Origin: Algoriphagus sp. CAU 1675
GTDB lineage: Bacteria; Bacteroidota; Bacteroidia; Cytophagales; Cyclobacteriaceae
DNA length: 64,000 nucleotides
NCBI RefSeq assembly: GCF_029222925.1
Contig: NZ_JARHUI010000006.1
Location: forward strand, 1 to 64,000
Direction: 5' to 3'
The translations under genes and the position numbers were made by a program. Shown piece after piece: positions 1 to 8,859 of this stretch (position 1 is the first letter of the stretch; each line of letters starts with the position of its first letter). The notes under the pieces were generated by a model. The model had not been told where the DNA came from and did not search any database. It worked only from the letters and a program-made list of their open reading frames with translations.

Positions 1-20
1 GGAGAGTAGGTCGCCGCCAC
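1..20 (+). rRNA. rrf: 5S ribosomal RNA, 3' end only
   Basis: The first 20 bases read GGAGAGTAGGTCGCCGCCAC, which matches the conserved 3' end of bacterial 5S rRNA (GGGAGAGTAGGTCG followed by the closing helix). An intrinsic terminator follows 8 bases later, as expected at the end of an rRNA operon. The rest of the gene lies outside the window, so the exact 3' base is estimated. Confidence 0.75.
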
Positions 21-27
21 ATTATTC

Positions 28-55
28 AGCCCCGTTACTTTACGGGGCTTTTTTT
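28..55 (+). terminator. rRNA operon intrinsic terminator
   Basis: An 8-bp stem (28-35 with 42-49, AGCCCCGT/ACGGGGCT) and a 6-base loop are followed by seven T. It lies directly behind the 5S end and would end the rrn transcript. Confidence 0.85.
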
Positions 56-99
56 ATGCCCTAAACCTGAAAACACAACCCCCATCTTAGCCCATAAAA

Positions 100-124
100 A
101 AAGCCTGAATTCAATTCAGGCTTT
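100..124 (-). terminator. terminator of lipA (works on both strands)
   Basis: A perfect 11-bp inverted repeat (AAAGCCTGAAT/ATTCAGGCTTT) has a 3-base loop and is flanked by A/T runs on both sides. It sits 22 bases past the lipA stop on the minus strand. On the plus strand it could act as a second stop behind the rRNA operon. Confidence 0.8.
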
Positions 125-145
125 CTTTTTTTAGATCGTTTAATT

Positions 146-1024
146 TTAAACATTAACGTGTCTTTCAGCATGGTAAGATGATCTAACCAAGGGACCGGAT
201 TCCACGTACTTCAATCCTCTTTTTAATCCCTCCTCTTTGTAATGTGCAAAAAGATCCGGATGGATGAATTCTGCAACTTCTATATGCATCTTGGTTGGTT
301 GTAAGTATTGACCCAATGTCAAAATGTCGCAACCATTAGCTGCCAAATCATCCATTGCTTTATATACTTCTTCTTTGGTTTCTCCCAATCCTAGCATGAT
401 CCCAGTCTTTGTTCTTTTTCCAAACTCCTTCGTCAGTCGGATTTGCTCTAAGGATCTATCGTATTTAGCCTGGGGTCTTACTCTTCGGTATAGGCTTCCA
501 ACAGTCTCCATATTGTGTGAAACTACTTCTTGTCCTCCACTGATCATTCTATACAAGGCATCCCAGTTTGACTTTACATCAGGGATCAATGTTTCAATGG
601 TTGTTTCAGGAGATAATTCCTTGGTTTGAACTACTGTCTGATACCAAATCTCTGCACCTTTATCCTTAAGCTCATCTCTGTTTACAGAAGTAATGACGGC
701 ATGCTTTACACCCATTAGTTTAATAGCTTCTGCAACTCGTCTAGGCTCATCGGTATCATATTCTGGCGGCCTGCCTGTTGCTACTGCACAGAATGAACAG
801 GATCTTGTACAAACATTTCCAAGAATCATAAAAGTTGCAGTTCCTGCTCCCCAACATTCACCCATATTGGGACAGTTTCCGCTTTCGCAAATGGTGTGTA
901 GCTTATGTTCATCTACAAGTTTGCGAACTTTTGCATATTCTTTCCCTACCGGTAATTTTACTCTTAGCCAATCGGGTTTTTTTCTGCGCGTACTCTCTTC
1001 TGATATAACGGGTAATTCAATCAT
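146..1024 (-). CDS. lipA: lipoyl synthase
   Basis: Radical SAM enzyme that inserts two sulfur atoms into protein-bound octanoyl groups to make lipoyl cofactors for 2-oxoacid dehydrogenases and the glycine cleavage system. Both iron-sulfur signatures are visible: the auxiliary-cluster motif [12 protein letters not shown] and the radical SAM motif CTRSCSFC (CxxxCxxC). The C-terminal RSSYHAE is also typical of LipA. The ATG at 1024 (protein starting MIELP, 292 residues) is preferred over an in-frame TTG 12 bases upstream, because MIELP is the usual family start and a promoter core lies just upstream. The gene is monocistronic, with its own terminator. Confidence 0.96.
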   Translation of the reverse strand: MIELPVISEESTRRKKPDWLRVKLPVGKEYAKVRKLVDEHKLHTICESGNCPNMGECWGAGTATFMILGNVCTRSCSFCAVATGRPPEYDTDEPRRVAEAIKLMGVKHAVITSVNRDELKDKGAEIWYQTVVQTKELSPETTIETLIPDVKSNWDALYRMISGGQEVVSHNMETVGSLYRRVRPQAKYDRSLEQIRLTKEFGKRTKTGIMLGLGETKEEVYKAMDDLAANGCDILTLGQYLQPTKMHIEVAEFIHPDLFAHYKEEGLKRGLKYVESGPLVRSSYHAERHVNV

Positions 1025-1046
1025 CGCTTCTCTCAAATGGTTGGAA

Positions 1047-1079
1047 CAAAATTACAGCTAATAAGCTTTAAAACCCAAT
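1047..1079 (-). promoter_or_regulatory. putative lipA promoter, Bacteroidota type
   Basis: On the minus strand the -7 element TAATTTTG (1054-1047) is preceded, 21 bases upstream, by ATTG (1079-1076). This fits the TTTG/TAnnTTTG pattern of Bacteroidota promoters. Transcription would begin near 1040, about 15 bases before the lipA ATG. Confidence 0.5.
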
Positions 1080-1083
1080 TCAG

Positions 1084-1812
1084 TTATTTCCTAAAGCCGT
1101 AAAAGAAAGTAAAGTATACGGACTGGAAAATCTGTCTGTTTTCAGAGGTAGGGATTAAAGGTATTTCTTTTGTGAAACCTTCTAACATGTAGCCAAGTTC
1201 CAAACCAGTAGCACTTGATTTAAATACCCCAAATTCAAAATTTACAGCTGCTTTAACATTCCCTCCAATTGCAAATTCAGATTGTCCTATTCCTTCAAAA
1301 AGCCTACCTGCTCCAAGAATATTAAAGCGGCTTTGATGGATTTCCGGATCGTATTGTTCTCTGACTGTTTCCAATCTGTTGATCGCATATTCTATGTAAT
1401 AGGGCGCAATTAAACCAAGACTTGGCCCAAATGCTGCCAGAGCTGACACCTGAACACCTTGATTGGGTGCTTTTTTGAAAAGAATGATTTCTCTTCCGTA
1501 TTGAGGTCGTATAGAATACAGATAGTTGCTTTTTCCGAAAATGTAACTATTTCCTAGTACCGTATTGTAACGAACTTCTCTTGGGTTTTTTACATTGGCC
1601 AATTCCAAGGAAAAAAAACTGAATTGTGAATCATCTAATCTGCTTCCTACTTTAAAACTCAATCCTCCAATTAAGCCTCCATTCGTGTTTTTGTTGACCC
1701 CAAAAAGATATTCCATATCGTAATCATAATTCCCTACATCTTCCCTTTGGGCATAGGAAAGTTGGGCTAGAGTCAGCAGTGAAAAAGTCAGGATTAATTT
1801 AATTTTATGCAT
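1084..1812 (-). CDS. predicted exported outer-membrane beta-barrel-like protein
   Basis: Uncharacterised protein of 242 residues. From the ATG at 1812 it opens with a clear signal peptide (MHKIKLILTFSLLTLAQLSYAQ, cleavage after the A of SYA). A longer start at 1851 would bury the signal peptide, so it was rejected. The mature part alternates polar and hydrophobic residues, has many aromatic strand ends (YLFGV, FSFFSLEL, VYFTFFYGF) and ends close to an aromatic residue, as outer-membrane barrels often do. No catalytic motif is recognised. It follows lipA's upstream region in the same direction but is probably a separate unit. Confidence 0.6.
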   Translation of the reverse strand: MHKIKLILTFSLLTLAQLSYAQREDVGNYDYDMEYLFGVNKNTNGGLIGGLSFKVGSRLDDSQFSFFSLELANVKNPREVRYNTVLGNSYIFGKSNYLYSIRPQYGREIILFKKAPNQGVQVSALAAFGPSLGLIAPYYIEYAINRLETVREQYDPEIHQSRFNILGAGRLFEGIGQSEFAIGGNVKAAVNFEFGVFKSSATGLELGYMLEGFTKEIPLIPTSENRQIFQSVYFTFFYGFRK

Positions 1813-2185
1813 TCGTATTGCTGATAATTGTTGACCTATTTTTGAACTCATACAATTAAACTGAAAATTAAAAGTAAGGGTTTATACCCACGATAAAAAG
1901 TTCGTATTCAGGAAAATTGATAATACAATCACTTTATAAAACAGTGTAAAAGCTATTGAAGTTGGAATTATGATCTGTAGTTGGAACAGCATCTTCTTTT
2001 CAGCTAAACTGCCCTTTGCGATTGGATGTTATAGGTGCACATATTTTTTATTCCAGTCTAATTGAAGGTCAAACTAAACCTGGATTTTGTTTTGTGACTG
2101 ATAGTTTTGATTTGCAGGTTGAGCTATCTATTCACTTTCATTTTTAATCGTAAATTCGAGTTGTTAAACCCAAATATTATTCCTC
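1813..2185. other. intergenic region between divergent genes
   Basis: This is an AT-rich, non-coding stretch of 373 bases upstream of both the exported protein (minus) and the serine dehydratase (plus). The only signal found is a -7-like TAGTTTTG at 2102-2109 on the plus strand, about 77 bases before the dehydratase ATG, without a well-spaced TTTG. No RNA gene or repeat was recognised. Confidence 0.4.
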
Positions 2186-3094
2186 ATGTGTTTTTTATTT
2201 GAAAGCTTCAGTGGCTGGAAAAGCTATTGTGAAGAGAAATCCATGGATCTTCCCCAATCAGTTATTGAATACGAATGTGTTCAGAAATCAGCTGAAAAAT
2301 CACAAATCTTGGATGGATTGATTCAGGCTTATTCAGTGATGAAGGATGCCGTTAAAACCGGCCTTACCGAGGAAATGAAGTCATATTCGGGAATGGTTAA
2401 TAATGGTGCCAAAAAAGTTTTTAATCATCCACTTGCCGTTTTGTCTCCTGAATTTCAAAAGTTAATTGCTAGAGCTTTGGCAGCTAAAGAGGTTAATTCT
2501 TGCATGGGAAGAGTAGTTGCAGCTCCAACAGCGGGAGCCTCCGGTATTTTACCCGGGACCCTAGTGACCCTCCAGGAAATTCACGGCCTGGAAGATGAAA
2601 AATTAGTAGAAGGACTATTGGTTGCTGCGGGGATTGGTTTGATTATAGAACAAAAAGCCAGTTTGGCGGGAGCAGTTGGAGGATGTCAGGCAGAAACAGG
2701 TTCTGCTGCAGCCATGGCATCTGGTGCAATTGTTTATTGCCTTGGAGGTTCTATAGACCAGGTGTTTACTGCTGTTGCCGTGACAATTCAGTGTATGCTT
2801 GGCTTGGTTTGTGATCCAGTGGCTGGCTTAGTTGAAGTTCCTTGCGTAGTTAGGAATGCCAGCGCGGCAGCAATAGCATTTAGTTCTGCTCAAATAGCCC
2901 TAGCTAACGTGAATGCAGTTATTCCTGTGGATGAATGCATTGATGCAATGGGTGAGATTGGAGCGTCGATGGAAAGTAGATATAAGGAAACTGCTCTTGG
3001 TGGCTTGGCGGCCACGCTTACGGGGCAGTCCATCGCCCAGCAGGTACTTATTCAGGATATAGAAATACTTCCGGACGAAGAGTTACCCGAGTAA
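2186..3094 (+). CDS. sdaAA: L-serine ammonia-lyase (iron-sulfur type), alpha subunit
   Basis: Alpha (catalytic) chain of the oxygen-sensitive [4Fe-4S] L-serine dehydratase, which converts serine to pyruvate and ammonia in the cytoplasm. The 302-residue length fits the stand-alone alpha subunit. Family motifs are SCMGRVVAAPTAGASGILPG (about residues 106-125), GGCQAETGSAAAMASGA and LVCDPVAGLVEVPC; the cysteines in these segments are the expected cluster ligands. The N-terminus (FESFSGWKSYCEE) matches the family, so the ATG at 2186 is kept although there is another at 2243. The beta subunit is not adjacent. The 3' end overlaps the convergent membrane-protein gene by 12 bases. Confidence 0.9.
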   Translation: MCFLFESFSGWKSYCEEKSMDLPQSVIEYECVQKSAEKSQILDGLIQAYSVMKDAVKTGLTEEMKSYSGMVNNGAKKVFNHPLAVLSPEFQKLIARALAAKEVNSCMGRVVAAPTAGASGILPGTLVTLQEIHGLEDEKLVEGLLVAAGIGLIIEQKASLAGAVGGCQAETGSAAAMASGAIVYCLGGSIDQVFTAVAVTIQCMLGLVCDPVAGLVEVPCVVRNASAAAIAFSSAQIALANVNAVIPVDECIDAMGEIGASMESRYKETALGGLAATLTGQSIAQQVLIQDIEILPDEELPE

Positions 3095-3541
3095 ACTCTT
3101 TAAAAATGGAATTTGTAGGAGTTGATCAATTGTCATACTGAAAAATACAGCCCATAAGGTCGCACTCCACAGCATATGGAAGTAGATTTTTCTTTTCTTG
3201 GTGCCAAAGGAAACAAGGATAAGAGTTCCACCTATTGGAGTAAGTAATAGGGGGGTGATCAAAGCAATTCCTATTTCACCATACTTGCGCCAAAGCTGGA
3301 CTATAGTTCTGTTCTTTCTGGTGAATACAGGCTTTTTTTTCTTGAATCTAAGCGCTAATTTTTTCCGAAATTTTGTTCCCAATAAAGTGAAAATCAAAAC
3401 ACTTGACATGGTTCCCATTACAGTTACCAGAATTGTTTCTAATACAGAATATCCGGCGGCATGCCCTAAGACAGGTCCAGCAATGAACTTGAAATAGGTC
3501 AGGAAATATATACCGATAAATGTAATTAGTGATTCACTCAT
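3083..3541 (-). CDS. small integral membrane protein (Sm_multidrug_ex/VTT-like)
   Basis: A 152-residue protein with about four hydrophobic helices separated by a strongly basic loop (FRKKLALRFKKKKPVFTRKNR). The segment KYGEIGIALITPLLLTPIGGTLI recalls the re-entrant Pro/Gly region of small multidrug-export (PF06695) or VTT/DedA-like membrane proteins, but I cannot decide between them. Its ATG overlaps the stop of the antiporter gene by 4 bases, so the two are translationally coupled and probably co-transcribed with upp. Substrate and function are unknown. Confidence 0.6.
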   Translation of the reverse strand: MSESLITFIGIYFLTYFKFIAGPVLGHAAGYSVLETILVTVMGTMSSVLIFTLLGTKFRKKLALRFKKKKPVFTRKNRTIVQLWRKYGEIGIALITPLLLTPIGGTLILVSFGTKKRKIYFHMLWSATLWAVFFSMTIDQLLQIPFLKSLLG

Positions 3542-4476
3542 AAAAGGAAGAAAAGGTAAGCTGCGTAACTGCTTAGCAGGACAAAACCTTCAAATTTTGA
3601 AACTTTCATTTTTGTTTTCATGAGAGGGAATAGCAGCAAGGTAATTCCGATCATCCATAAATAATCGGAATGGATAAATTCCTCAGAAACACTTATTGGT
3701 TTGATAATGGCAGTCAAACCAATAATTGATAGGATATTCATAATGTTACTTCCCAGAATATTCCCAAGTGCCAGATCCGTCCTTTTTGAAAGTGCGGCAA
3801 TGATTGAGGTGATTAATTCAGGAAGACTTGTTCCTATTGCTACAATCGTAACTCCAATTATACGTTCGGATATTCCAAACTCCCTGGAGATCAAAACAGC
3901 ATTCTCAACAAGAAGCTCCGATCCAAAATAAAGGCCGATAATTCCCCCAAAAAATAAAGCAATTGAAACCCACCAGGAATATCCTTTTACTTGCTCAACC
4001 TCAGATTCTCCAGCATCTTCATCTCCAATTCCTTTTCCTATGTTTTTGAACAAATAGGCATTGAAACCAATGAAAAGCCCAAATAGTAATATGCCTTCCC
4101 ATAATCCGATTCGATTGTTGTAACTGAGTATATAAAATAAAACTGAAACCAAAACAGTTATCAAATATTCAAAACGAACGTGGTTTTTTCGGATCAGTAT
4201 CGGGTAAAATAAGCCGCTGAGTCCAAGGACAAGGGCAATATTTGCAATATTGGAACCTACTACATTTCCTACCGAAATGTCACTGTTCCCTTTAATTGCG
4301 GCATTGATACTTACCAGGAGTTCTGGGGCTGAGGTTCCGAAGGCAACTATAGTCAGGCCAATTAGGCCAGTACTCATCCCCAGTTTGACGGCGATTGCAG
4401 ATGCACCATCAACTAAGATTTTTCCTCCATATAGTAAAATTATTAGCCCTAAGACCAGAAGAAAATATGCGGCCAT
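3538..4476 (-). CDS. calcium/sodium antiporter of the YrbG/NCKX type
   Basis: An inner-membrane cation exchanger of 312 residues with about ten membrane segments. It carries the two diagnostic alpha repeats: GTSAPELLVSINAAIKGNSD with GNVVGSNIANIALVLG in the first half, and GTSLPELITSIIAALSKRTD with GNILGSNIMNILSIIG in the second. The Glu of each (S/L)APEL/LPEL motif and the Asn of GSN are the ion-binding residues known from this superfamily. An acidic cytoplasmic loop (GDEDAGESEVEQ) separates the halves. It lies 3 bases behind upp and overlaps the downstream membrane gene by 4, indicating an operon. Whether Ca2+ or another cation is exported cannot be read from sequence. Confidence 0.9.
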   Translation of the reverse strand: MAAYFLLVLGLIILLYGGKILVDGASAIAVKLGMSTGLIGLTIVAFGTSAPELLVSINAAIKGNSDISVGNVVGSNIANIALVLGLSGLFYPILIRKNHVRFEYLITVLVSVLFYILSYNNRIGLWEGILLFGLFIGFNAYLFKNIGKGIGDEDAGESEVEQVKGYSWWVSIALFFGGIIGLYFGSELLVENAVLISREFGISERIIGVTIVAIGTSLPELITSIIAALSKRTDLALGNILGSNIMNILSIIGLTAIIKPISVSEEFIHSDYLWMIGITLLLFPLMKTKMKVSKFEGFVLLSSYAAYLFFLL

Positions 4477-4479
4477 AAA

Positions 4480-5124
4480 TCAAAGTTTTGTTCCAAAAGC
4501 CAGATCCCCAGCATCTCCCAGTCCAGGGACAATGTAGGATTTGTCATTCAGTTTTTCGTCAATAACCCCAATCCAAAGAGAATAGGGAAGCTTCAAGTTG
4601 TTCTGGATATACTGAATTCCTTCTGGTGCAGCAAAAGCTGCCGCAATATGAATCTTCGATGGTTTTCCGTGCTCACAAAGTTTGTTGATGGAAGAAATAA
4701 AGGATTTTCCTGTGGCCAACATCGGGTCGGCTAAAATCACCTCCTTGCCTTCCAAATATGGGCTGGCATGATATCCCAAGTTGATTGAAATGTCTTCTCC
4801 TTCCTTTTCTTGTCTAAACGCACCGATAAACCCGCTTTCTGCATGGTCAAAGAAATTGAGAAAACCTTGATAAAATGGCAGGGAGGCTCTGAGCACCGCT
4901 ACTATGACAGGTTGGATATTTGGCGTAAGAACCGTAGCCATGCTAAGGGGAGTCTGTACTTCCGTCTGGACAAAGGTGAATGATTTTGAAATTTCGTAGG
5001 CAAAAATTTCCCCAAGTCGAGTGAGATTGGTCCTGAATCTCATTCGGTCTTTTTGAATGTCAACATTGCGCATTTCTGCCAAAAATTGATTTGCAATGGA
5101 AGGTGTTTCTGATAAGACAAACAT
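4480..5124 (-). CDS. upp: uracil phosphoribosyltransferase
   Basis: Salvages uracil to UMP using PRPP in the cytoplasm. The 214-residue protein has the PRPP-binding loop VILADPMLATGKSFISS and the uracil-binding C-terminus PGLGDAGDLAFGT, both typical of Upp. It is the first gene of a three-gene minus-strand unit with the antiporter and a small membrane protein. A weak -7-like TAACTTCG lies directly before the ATG, which would give a very short leader; this is tentative. Confidence 0.95.
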   Translation of the reverse strand: MFVLSETPSIANQFLAEMRNVDIQKDRMRFRTNLTRLGEIFAYEISKSFTFVQTEVQTPLSMATVLTPNIQPVIVAVLRASLPFYQGFLNFFDHAESGFIGAFRQEKEGEDISINLGYHASPYLEGKEVILADPMLATGKSFISSINKLCEHGKPSKIHIAAAFAAPEGIQYIQNNLKLPYSLWIGVIDEKLNDKSYIVPGLGDAGDLAFGTKL

Positions 5125-5251
5125 GTTGCGAAGTTAATAGAAATTGTGGCATCTTAGAAATTGCTTTCCCTTTCTGGTTCAAGGGTAGGTCTTTTTCTCA
5201 ATAATTTCCCCCCAAGGATGCCTTGGCATTTGGATGCCCTATACGCAAAAA

Positions 5252-5277
5252 AAATCCCGACCGATTGGCCGGGATTT
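5252..5277 (-). terminator. terminator of the ompA-type gene
   Basis: An 8-bp stem AAATCCCG/CGGGATTT with a short inner helix is followed, on the minus strand, by a run of eight T. It begins 20 bases after the OmpA-family stop codon. Confidence 0.85.
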
Positions 5278-5296
5278 CTTAGTATGATTATTTGAA

Positions 5297-6586
5297 TTAC
5301 TTCACTTCAAAGCTAGCTCTTCTTGCCATTTGTCTTGCGTCAGCAGAAGACTTATCTACGCTAGTATCTTCACCGTATCCTTTATAAGAGATTCTAGAAG
5401 CATCTACACCAGCAGCGATAAGAATATCGTATACTGCCTTAGCTCTTCTTTCAGAAAGCTTGATGTTGTAATCTTCTGGACCCAATTCGTCAGCATATCC
5501 TTTTACTTCTACGCTTACACCTGGATTTCTCTTCAAGAAGTTTGCAACATAATTCGCAGCACTGATAGAGTAAGCCAATGGCTTGGAGCTGTCAAATGCA
5601 TAATACACATTCACATATCCATCATTGATTGCCTTCTTCAAGTAATCAACTTCTTCTTTAACTTCTTCAACTGGACATCCGTTTGTAGAAGCTGGACCTG
5701 GCATGAATACACACTTGTCCATGTGGTCAGGAGTTCCGTCACCGTCAGAATCCAAAGTAACACCAGAAGAGTTAACTCTTGCTCCAGATGGAGTGTTAGC
5801 TTCTTTATCTAGGTAATCAGGTACACCGTCACCGTCAGAATCCTTCAACATATCTTTGATGCCATTGATTTGAGAAGCAAGTTCTTCTTTGGTAGCATAC
5901 TTGTCAGCAGCGATGAACCAGTCAGCGTGCTCTTCAGATTTTCCAAGGTAGAAGTTCAAACCAAGAGTTCCAGTCCACATTACTCCGTTAGTACCGTAGT
6001 AACCGTTGTTGGAAGCTGGAGTGATCAAGGAAGCACCGTCAAATGCCACATCCTGACGTCCGTTTAGAACAGTAGAGATATCACCAACCAAGGCGATGTT
6101 GTTGGATAATTTCAATTGAGGAGTAACACCGAAGATTAAAGTGTATACATCATCATTGAAATCACTGTAAGTATTCATCTGCGGGTTAACCATACCTATT
6201 CCGGCACCACCGTGTAACAACATTCCGAAAGATCTTGAGAAAGACTCGAAATTCATTATTCTACCGATGTTGGCAACTCCTTGAAGATTTAGTCTGTTGT
6301 ATTTGGTATCGAAATCTGGACTCATGGAACCATTTCCATCAGCTTGTTTGAATGATCCGAAACCGTAGTCAAGTTTCATTCCGAATTTCTCGTTGAACAT
6401 GTAGCGAACACCGAAGTCAACGTGCCCTAGGTTCAGGGTTGGAGACAAGTATCCAGGGGTAAGTGGAGCCATTGGCTTGTTGAAGCCTCCGTTCACTTCC
6501 AAAGACCATTTGTCAAATTCGCTTTGCGCATTGGCTCCTAAAGCCAAGGCTCCAGCCATTAGAGTTGAGAGTATTAGTTTTTTCAT
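5297..6586 (-). CDS. OmpA-family outer-membrane protein
   Basis: A 429-residue protein built of an 18-20-residue signal peptide (MKKLILSTLMAGALALGANA), an N-terminal beta-barrel of roughly 200 residues, two thrombospondin type-3 calcium-binding repeats (DSDGDGVPDYLDK and DSDGDGTPDHMDKC) and a C-terminal OmpA domain that binds peptidoglycan (VKGYADELG, LSERRAKAVYDILIAAGV, NxxRISYKGYGE-like). Such proteins anchor the outer membrane to the wall. The strong consensus promoter, even coding bias and dedicated terminator suggest an abundant protein. It is transcribed alone. Confidence 0.93.
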   Translation of the reverse strand: MKKLILSTLMAGALALGANAQSEFDKWSLEVNGGFNKPMAPLTPGYLSPTLNLGHVDFGVRYMFNEKFGMKLDYGFGSFKQADGNGSMSPDFDTKYNRLNLQGVANIGRIMNFESFSRSFGMLLHGGAGIGMVNPQMNTYSDFNDDVYTLIFGVTPQLKLSNNIALVGDISTVLNGRQDVAFDGASLITPASNNGYYGTNGVMWTGTLGLNFYLGKSEEHADWFIAADKYATKEELASQINGIKDMLKDSDGDGVPDYLDKEANTPSGARVNSSGVTLDSDGDGTPDHMDKCVFMPGPASTNGCPVEEVKEEVDYLKKAINDGYVNVYYAFDSSKPLAYSISAANYVANFLKRNPGVSVEVKGYADELGPEDYNIKLSERRAKAVYDILIAAGVDASRISYKGYGEDTSVDKSSADARQMARRASFEVK

Positions 6587-6633
6587 AACAAAAAATTTTT
6601 GTCCGAATTTTAAGTGTTAGATTGATGTTAATA

Positions 6634-6663
6634 CAAATTTATAAACTTTTATTTTACTGCAAA
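6634..6663 (-). promoter_or_regulatory. consensus Bacteroidota promoter of the ompA-type gene
   Basis: On the minus strand TTTG (6663-6660) is followed after 18 bases by TAAATTTG (6641-6634), an exact match to the TTTG-N(about 19)-TAnnTTTG consensus. The start site would lie near 6627, giving an AT-rich leader of about 40 bases before the ATG at 6586. Confidence 0.75.
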
Positions 6664-6757
6664 TCTAGACGAATTATTTAAATGCCAATTCTCTTAGCCG
6701 AATAATTTCATCCTTTCAAACAAATAACATAAAACTTATCACATTATTAATGCCAAA

Positions 6758-7666
6758 ATGAAATTATTATTTGACTTACTTCAATTATTTGGGGTGTCTG
6801 GTGAAGAAACTCCAACTTCCGATTTTTTAATTAATTACATCCAAAGACGTAAAAGGTCTTGGAAAGTTGTGCCCAGTATATATCACGGAGAAGAATTTCA
6901 TGATTGTATTTTGTTGAAATTCGGGAATCCTAGAACTGCTCTTTTTGCCCACATGGACACCATAGGGTTTATGTCTCGTTATGAAAATCAATTAATTAGT
7001 GTTGGAGGTCCTGAAATTATCGATGGCACAAAACTGGTTGGGCGTGATTCTATGGGGGATATACGCTGCACTTTGAAGGGAGATGAGGAACATTTCTTCC
7101 ATGATTTTGCACGGGGAATTGATCGAGGAACTCGGTTGGCCTTTGAACAAAATATCAGAATTGACTCTGATTTTATTCAAGCAGCCTATTTGGATAACCG
7201 ATTGGGACTTTATGCTGCTTTGGAAGTTTGTGAGAACCTGACCGATGGGTGGGTGGTTTTTACCACTTATGAAGAACATGGAGGTGGAAGTATGCCCTTT
7301 CTTCTTAAATTCATCCAAGAAAATGCTCCGGTCCACCATGCACTGATTGCTGATATCACTTGGATCACAGAAGGAGTATTGCCCCATGAAGGCGTGGTTA
7401 TTTCCATCCGTGATAAATTCATCCCAAGAAAAAAAATTATGGACCGAATAATTAATCTTGCTGAGAAAAGCGGAATTCCCTATCAATTAGAGGTGGAAGC
7501 CTATGGAGGCAGCGATGGAAGGGAAGTACAGTTTTCACCCTATGCTATCGATTGGTGTTTTGTGGGTGCGGCTGAGGAAAATGTCCATACGCCGGACGAG
7601 AAAGTTTCTCTTCGTGATTTGCATGCCATGGTAGAAATGCACAAGTACTTAATGAAAAATCTATAA
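6758..7666 (+). CDS. M42-like zinc aminopeptidase
   Basis: A 302-residue cytosolic peptidase-like protein. Expected metal-ligand and catalytic motifs of the M42/M20 clan occur in order: AHMDTIGF (His ligand), AYLDNRLGLYAALE (bridging Asp), TYEEHGGG (Glu-Glu), ADITW (Asp) and NVHTPDE (His). YGGSDGRE matches the M42 specificity region. It is slightly shorter than typical M42 enzymes (about 340 residues), so the dimerisation domain may be reduced. It is separated from hpt by only 3 bases and probably heads the hpt-adk transcript. The peptide substrate is unknown. Confidence 0.8.
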   Translation: MKLLFDLLQLFGVSGEETPTSDFLINYIQRRKRSWKVVPSIYHGEEFHDCILLKFGNPRTALFAHMDTIGFMSRYENQLISVGGPEIIDGTKLVGRDSMGDIRCTLKGDEEHFFHDFARGIDRGTRLAFEQNIRIDSDFIQAAYLDNRLGLYAALEVCENLTDGWVVFTTYEEHGGGSMPFLLKFIQENAPVHHALIADITWITEGVLPHEGVVISIRDKFIPRKKIMDRIINLAEKSGIPYQLEVEAYGGSDGREVQFSPYAIDWCFVGAAEENVHTPDEKVSLRDLHAMVEMHKYLMKNL

Positions 7667-7669
7667 AAA

Positions 7670-8206
7670 ATGTCTGTGGTACTAAAAGACAAGACCTTTG
7701 AAGTTTTCCTTTCCAAAGAACAGATTCAACGCAGAGTACTTGAGTTGGGAAGAAAAATTGCTGTTGATTTCCAAGGAAAGGATGTTATTGTAATCGGGGT
7801 GCTCAACGGCTGTTTTATGTTTTTTGCTGATTTGTGTAGAGCTATCGAGATGCCTATGGTTACTACTTTTATAAAGGTGTCCTCCTATCAGGGTACCAAA
7901 AGCACCGAGAAGGTCAAAACCATTTTTGGTTTATCGGAGAATATCGAGGGAAAAAAAGTCCTGATAGTGGAAGATATCGTGGATACAGGGTTCAGTATGA
8001 AAGAGCTATTGGCCCAACTCAAACCCATGAATCCTGAGTCCATTTCTATTGCAACGCTGTTGTTTAAACCTGAAGCTTTCCGGTTTAATTATGCTGTTGA
8101 TTATGTGGGTTTTGAAATTCCCAATAAATTTGTTGTCGGTTACGGTCTGGATTACGATGGTTTGGGGAGAAATCTTCCTGAAATATACCAGCTTCGCAAT
8201 TCTTAA
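7670..8206 (+). CDS. hpt: hypoxanthine phosphoribosyltransferase
   Basis: Purine-salvage enzyme making IMP or GMP from hypoxanthine or guanine and PRPP. The protein has 178 residues with the PRPP motif VLIVEDIVDTGFSM, the N-terminal GVLNGCFMFFADL loop and the C-terminal FVVGYGLDYDGLGRNLPEIY segment that contacts base and pyrophosphate. It lies between the M42-like peptidase gene and adk, 16 bases upstream of the latter, forming a nucleotide-metabolism cluster. Confidence 0.95.
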   Translation: MSVVLKDKTFEVFLSKEQIQRRVLELGRKIAVDFQGKDVIVIGVLNGCFMFFADLCRAIEMPMVTTFIKVSSYQGTKSTEKVKTIFGLSENIEGKKVLIVEDIVDTGFSMKELLAQLKPMNPESISIATLLFKPEAFRFNYAVDYVGFEIPNKFVVGYGLDYDGLGRNLPEIYQLRNS

Positions 8207-8222
8207 TCTTTACTAAATAAAT

Positions 8223-8795
8223 ATGTACAATATCGTGTTATTTGGCCCTCCGGGTGCTGGAAAAGGTACTCAAAGTGAAAAACTGATAGCCAAGTATGGC
8301 TTGACTCATCTTTCTACCGGAGACCTTTTCAGAAAACATTTGGGGGAAGGGACTGAATTAGGTCAGCTCGCCAAAAAATATATGAATGAAGGAAGACTGG
8401 TTCCTGATGAGGTGGTCATCGGGATGGTAGAGGACAAAATTGCCGAAACCAAAGATTCCAAAGGTTTTATTTTTGATGGATTTCCAAGAACAACGGCCCA
8501 AGCTGAGGCATTGGATGCTATGTTGAAAAGTCATCAATTGCAAATTTCCGGTATGATAGCGCTGGATGTGCCCGAAGACATTTTGAAGGAAAGAATAAAG
8601 GAAAGAGGAAAAACATCCGGACGTGTTGATGATCAGGATGATGAAAAAATAAATACAAGAATTAAAGTATATCTTGAAGAAACCCTCCCCGTGGCAGATT
8701 ATTATGAAAAGCAAGGGAAATTCAAAAGTATTTATGGTGTAGGAGAAATAGATGAAATATTTGGTAATATCTGTGCTGTGATTGATCAATACTGA
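8223..8795 (+). CDS. adk: adenylate kinase
   Basis: Interconverts AMP + ATP and 2 ADP. The 190-residue protein is the short-LID form, with P-loop GPPGAGKGTQ at residues 7-16, AMP-binding THLSTGDLFR, FDGFPRTTAQAEAL, and a short LID around GRVDDQDDEKINTRIKVY without the four-Cys zinc site. It is the last gene of the M42-hpt-adk run and is followed by a terminator-like hairpin. Confidence 0.96.
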   Translation: MYNIVLFGPPGAGKGTQSEKLIAKYGLTHLSTGDLFRKHLGEGTELGQLAKKYMNEGRLVPDEVVIGMVEDKIAETKDSKGFIFDGFPRTTAQAEALDAMLKSHQLQISGMIALDVPEDILKERIKERGKTSGRVDDQDDEKINTRIKVYLEETLPVADYYEKQGKFKSIYGVGEIDEIFGNICAVIDQY

Positions 8796-8831
8796 TTTCC
8801 TTTATTTTCGCTAATTTTGCATTTCAAATTT

Positions 8832-8859
8832 AGGCTAGGCTTTTTGCTTAGCCTTTTTC
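8832..8859 (+). terminator. terminator-like hairpin between adk and obgE
   Basis: A 9-bp stem (8832-8840 with 8846-8854, one G-T pair) with a TTTTT loop is followed by a T-rich tract ending 13 bases before the obgE ATG. A -7-like TAATTTTG (8812-8819) lies directly upstream, so the hairpin may either end adk mRNA or sit in the obgE leader. Confidence 0.7.
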
